A stretch of 64,000 nucleotides of DNA from Panonychus citri (Eukaryota; Arthropoda; Arachnida; Trombidiformes; Tetranychidae), in assembly GCF_014898815.1 (NCBI RefSeq), contig NW_026515477.1:310001-374000 (forward strand), in the 5' to 3' direction. Below are positions 52,501 through 58,500 of the stretch, piece after piece. Made by a program: the position numbers and the translations under genes. Position 1 is the first letter of the stretch. Each line of letters opens with the position of its first letter. The notes beneath the pieces were generated by a model. That model saw only the letters and a list, made by a program, of their open reading frames with translations. It did not search any database and was not told the origin of the DNA.

Positions 52501-55500
52501 AAGTAAGAATACAACATGAAACTTATTCGTTAGAAAATAGGATAAAATGAATTCTAAGGAAATCCTTAAGATAGTGTCAAATACATTTAATAGTAAATAT
52601 AGTCTCATCTGTAATAAATGTTGACCAGAACTTTTCTTGGAACATTTATTATCTTTACTGGAATTTCAAAAATCTTCCACCGATAAATGAAAATTAAGAG
52701 TTTATTTGATTTAACTTCGTGGCGATAATCAGAATGAAATGTTATCTACATGAAATTAACAGGGCATTTGGGATTCAGTGAAAACTTAAAGTGATAGAAA
52801 TCGGTATGAGGGTATGTTTAGATACAGTTTTCCTGAGCTATTGATAATTTGTCGATCATAATGTTGTCCAAAAAATCTAATTGCTAAAAAGTTTATTATG
52901 GTTACTAAGAGACTCAGAAATTCATCTACTCTGAATATCATGTTTTCGTATTTTATCTGGAACTTTTGCCAACAAGTACAAAAGAAAAAATCGAAATGCC
53001 AAGTATTCATCAAAGATGAGATTCGATTTTGTTGTTTCTTTCTTATACTGTTGTTGTGTGAATGAAGAATAATAATTACATGTTTAACTATAGAACAAAA
53101 AACAAGTAGAATGCTAAGAATTACCGATAATACCAAGAGAAGAAAAGTTCTGCATAATTATTAATATATAACAAGTAATAAATGATCAGAACTTTTTTAC
53201 CTCCCACCTTACCTAATATCAATAGAAAATCTCTAATCGATTAGAAGAATCATCTTTTTCCCTTCACTTCAGTATCAACCTTCCAGCATATTAATTCATC
53301 CTCATAGTGAAGTATTCAGTCATCAAAATATTGTCTTATTTTTTACTAGTGTATTCAATGAATTCAAGATGAATCAAAATATGTGTGTTGTTAGAAGAGT
53401 AGTTAATCATTGAATCAAAATTAACTAAAGTTAATTTAGAAAAATCAAAATTATCGAAACTCATTTTCACAAAACAATAATCACTAATTCTCTTAAGATT
53501 ACCATAAGATCTCTTATTAGTTAATTGATTTAATCGATTAATTGATGAGGATCAGTGTGAAAACTAACCATTAGCCACTCCTTCCACCATTAACTAAAAC
53601 CTTACCAATTTATCTTTATTTTTTCAAATTGCGCGCAAAAAAAAATCACCGAAAATTTTTGGTCCAGAGTGTACGCTTGGCCCAGACGGTGGTATTTTGT
53701 TAAGTACTTAGGAGGAATTGAAGTTTTCATGATAAACAGAAAGTTATATTCCAAGCATTTCCAATCTATTGGTGAAATTTACTCTTTGTATCAAACTAAA
53801 TCATGAGTTTACCATGGGAAGATTATTTATCCAGAGTTTAATTAACATGGTGTAAGTTCATTTACTGTATTTCATGATTCCCATGAGTTCAATTGTTACT
53901 CTAATTTTAACAAGGAAAATAAAAATTTCAAGATGTATCATGTTACATGTAAATTATGATCACTTTTCTCAGGGTTAAAGATGAGAAAATTTTCATGGAA
54001 AAACTTAATGTAAGGTAATAAAAGGTGATCATTTCCATGCATGTTGGTGATGATTAACATGATAATGACGATGAAACATGATAATAAATGAACAATTCAT
54101 ACCCTTAACTTTAATGGTGATACTGTTAAAATGTCCTTTGGGGGTGGTACATTTAAATTGTCCAGAATCTTTCTCATTGGTATAATAAACAGAGAGACGA
54201 TATTTCCAGTTCCGGGAATCCTCATTTACTGCCCAACCAGCTGGATATTGTCTGAAAGGTAAAAGGTAAATATTCATCATGAATATGAATTCGTATGAAA
54301 TAAATTAACTATTATCATATATCATTATTGTTAAGGGTAAAAGTTTGATTTCTATGGATTGATTTAGAATTGATTATCATTTAATATTCGGGTCAGAATA
54401 GTAAAAGAGATGGAAAATTATTATTCTAATAATAATTCATTCCCTATTCATCAAGAGATAATCAGAGTAAGAGTAATTTTTTTCAGGTTCCACCTTTTAG
54501 GTTCAATATTATCACTGAGATTATTCAGCTTACAGGGAGAAAGGGGGAAATGGGTTAAAGCTAAAAGGAGGTGGAAATGAATATGAATGTATTCATGTAT
54601 TAGATTCAATTGAAAATGAATGGATTCTGTTAGCATGTCAACTTAATATGCTTTTTACCTTATAATCCTGTTATTTTCATGTGAGAATGAAATCCATTCA
54701 CCACACCTTAACATGAATTCTTATTACATCTTTTTTCATCTTCATCTTCATCATTATCATCATCGATGAAGATGATGATCATCTTTCTCTTTCTCTCTTC
54801 TACATCTATGTAACATTTTCTCTTACAATTCTAAACCAATCTTTAAGAGCATTAACTAAGCGAGAAAAAGATTCAACTTTTTTTCTTCTTCATCCGATTC
54901 AATGAATCTCATCATTTAAATATCTTTATCTTCATAATCATCGTGTATATGAAAATATCGTATCATCTCTGGATTGAGAAAAGAAACGAAAATGAATATC
55001 ATGAAAAGAAAATCAAAAAATTTTCTCCTATCATGAGAACTTATTTTCTTCCCTTTCAAAGTTCTCATATTTATTTATATGGTTTGTCCTTTAACTTTGG
55101 TGTGTTAACTGTCAACACAATTTTAAGAAAACAGAAAAGTTTCTTTTTTTTTCATTCCACTGAACTTTTCATTTACTTTCTTGTACAATTTTAGGTGGAG
55201 AAAAAAATCTTCACATTTCCATTGAAAGTGGACACAAAGTTTTCGACAGAACATTCGATACAGAGAAGTGTCTAAAATTCGTTTCCCTGGACGATTCTTG
55301 TTTGACTTACTATTTTCAAAGACTTTAAGTGAAAAAGACAAGAATTTCCTCCAATAGATTGACTTGGTGTCGTTCATGATCATTTCATCCTCTTTTCCTT
55401 TTCCTTTTCATTCTTGACTTCGATTTTAATGATGAACAAAAGGATAATCGAGTTTCCCCTTAGAATTTTATCTAATACCAATCATCTGGTTCATTATCTA

Positions 55501-58500
55501 TCTTTCGAATCCTATCATGTCTCTAGCACTCATTCATGGCAGAGAGAAAACTTCAACATTGTTTATCTAATTTTCTTAGAACATTTTCTATGTCAAAATT
55601 TCCAAGTCCTTTCAATTTTTTATTTACTCATATGATGTTAACACCGACAGTAGATCAGATCGTTTTCATGGTTTATATTATAATTCATATCTTATTTGCA
55701 TAAATAACAAGATAATTCAACAATTTTGATGAGCATGATAGCTTCAATGGGCGAGAGAAATTCATTCTTTTATAATAATAAAATCTCATTAATAAATTAA
55801 CAAACTCAAAGTTTTCACAATGTAACCAGAATTTATTAAAATATTCAGATCAAAAGTCGATAATATATTAAAACAAAATGGTTATAATTCCAGTTAAGGA
55901 ATAATTCAAGCTGAATAACGAACTGAAATGAAACTAATCAAATTCTGAGAAAACCAAATCATTAATGTAACTATGGATTGTAATTTTTATCACTAATTGG
56001 AAGATAATCTAATGCTAACTTTAAAATCGCTGTGAAATATTGAATACAGTGTTTTCAATTTGAATTCACATCTTTTTGTTTGAGAAACTAGATTTGTATT
56101 CGTTGGATTACAGCTTTTCTCAGTAACTTTCGCCGAGTTCTCAACTATTAATAATTAGTCGAGTTCCCATTCGGTTTCGTCAATCCGACAGAGGGCAAAG
56201 TTTTTCTTCAATTAGTTCTCAGTGAGTTTCGACGATTCTCAGATCATTTAGTCAAGTTCTCGAGGAGTTTAGTCAACTCGCTTTTACATTTAATTTTAAG
56301 AAACAATTAAAAATGAGTTTTAATCAAAAAATTTAGTTTTCTACTCATTGTAAAAGCAAATTTAAACGAAAAATGTTGAACTGAAGGTATTGAAATTAAT
56401 CTTGCATGAAATGTTACTTGTGAACAGAAAACATAGTTGATACCTTGTTTTTGACTGTTCTCAGGTTCATGATAAAGATGAGCAAAAGGTGATAACAGGA
56501 AACAAGGTCAAGGTTAAAAATGATGTTTATATTTAATAACATAAATGATAAAGACAAATACCTTTGAGCCATTGTCCATGTCCACTCTGGATCGCCATTT
56601 GATCGTGAAAATAAACAATCAAGATGAAGTACAGTTCCTGGAGTAATCAATAGTTCACCAGAATCTGTTATCCCAACATCACCTGAGGTTACACTATATA
56701 CAATTGATGGAGGTGAGTCAACTGAAATGATAAAGGTGAGGATTTTCATGGGAGAAGTTTTTTCAAACAAGAAAAGAAAAGACAAAAATTATCATCAGAT
56801 ATCGAGAGGTTAATATTAGTGCTCGGAATAATAGTATCAATCAAGACTCATTAATCACATATTGAGAATTCACATCTTTCTCCCTTCGAAGATAAATGTT
56901 GATATTGACTAATAATAAGCGATGATTAATATAAGATGCTATGAACTCTTCATGATTCACTGAGTATTAGATTAGACATGAACATGAGTTGCCAATTGAA
57001 ATGTTGTCATCGATGAATTTCAACATTTTAATTAGCTTGTTCCTCTTTTCCATGTATTAAGTGAATCTACTAAGATAACAAATACTCTGAAACTGTTGTA
57101 GCATTCATGTTATCCTTATGGACTGAATTCATTTTTGTTGTAATTAGTTTGATAGGGAAAAAAATGTTCAACAAAAATGCTTTGATTAGCTGAAGGAAAT
57201 ACCAAAATTAAAGACACAGGAATAGAAAAGTAACATTTCCTTCATCAGATTAGAATTCCAATCAACCTTATCAACTGGGAATAACTTTCAACACTGTTGA
57301 CTTATTTTACTCAATTTCAATATTCCATTATTCAGTCAACTGAATGGATTCTCAGCCTTTTTACATGTTAAATTTTCCGGGGAAGTTTTTTTCGTCTTCT
57401 CAAACCAGAACTTTGACATCTTATCAAGCTAATTCACTTTAATTATCACAGAATTTGGAAGTTTTTTTCTGACACAAATTTTTTTCTTCTGAATCATTGT
57501 CGATAACATTTCACTCATCTGCTATTAGAGAGTATTCAAAGATAACCATGATCATATTGGCTTTTCTTTTGTAAATTTTTTTTCCATTTTAACTAACCCA
57601 AAACTTCAAATTCTCCCATGAATATATATTGAAAATGAAAATCATTCTATTCTCTATTTTTTCCTAGAAAACTTTCCTAGTAGTTATCTTGGAATTCATA
57701 TAAATTCTTATTGTATTCCAAGGATTCAATTGAAATATCATCTTTATCATTCCATGGTTTTCCTTGAGTATTTATCATCTAATCAAAATACTTTCTCCCA
57801 GAAGAGATTTAAAATGTTCAAATATTTACCAATTGATAATAAAACCCACATGAAATGGAGACATTCAACATGAAGAAGATAAAGTTCTTGCCATGAGAAA
57901 ATAATACCAATTCTTTAAAAGAAAATGTTGAAAGAGAATTGAAATATATTTTGAATGTGATTAACTCAGATTATCATTGTATTCGCGACAATGATAATAA
58001 AACATTAACATGATCAAGTTGTTCAAAGGATAAACATGATAAGTATCGGTCTAAGTTGTTCAAATGAGAATTGCAATTTCAATTTCAATCCGATTGCGTA
58101 GATCATAATAATTTGTGAGAGACCAAAAACTTACGAGAAAAATTGGTTTGCAATGTTGTCTCTTCACATTTCGGTAACGGGTGATCCCAAACACCTTTGA
58201 TACATTGAAGTTCAGAGTATCCGGTAAATTTGGCTAGACCCACTTCGGTACAGCGTACCTGTGAAATTTGTGTTTCAAGAGAGATGAAAGTTAACGAAAA
58301 AAAAGTTCAATACATGATGAAGTTTCATTTACCTTAATGATACTTTGGTCAGTAAAAGTTTGAACTCGATCCAGAACAATTTGTGAAACATTATGAGTTA
58401 TAACGAGTTCACTTGATTTAGGTTTCATTTGGCAATCTTTAAATGTTGGATGTTCAAATATATCGCTTCCTGTTAATGACAATTGAATCAATTGATTGTT

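Larger units (their letters stand above)
25887..54102 (-). other. hig intron 6, 28.2 kb, with nested mobile elements
   Basis: It splits the Ig domain from the following CCP. It carries two short TIR elements, one 11.8-kb Ty3/gypsy element and five long (GA)n tracts on the + strand. Outside the mobile elements the intron is dominated by ATCATGATG- and TTTTCATGA-type words, unlike exon-proximal DNA. Weak ORFs at 47,911-48,053 and 52,786-53,136 are noted separately. Confidence 0.75.
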
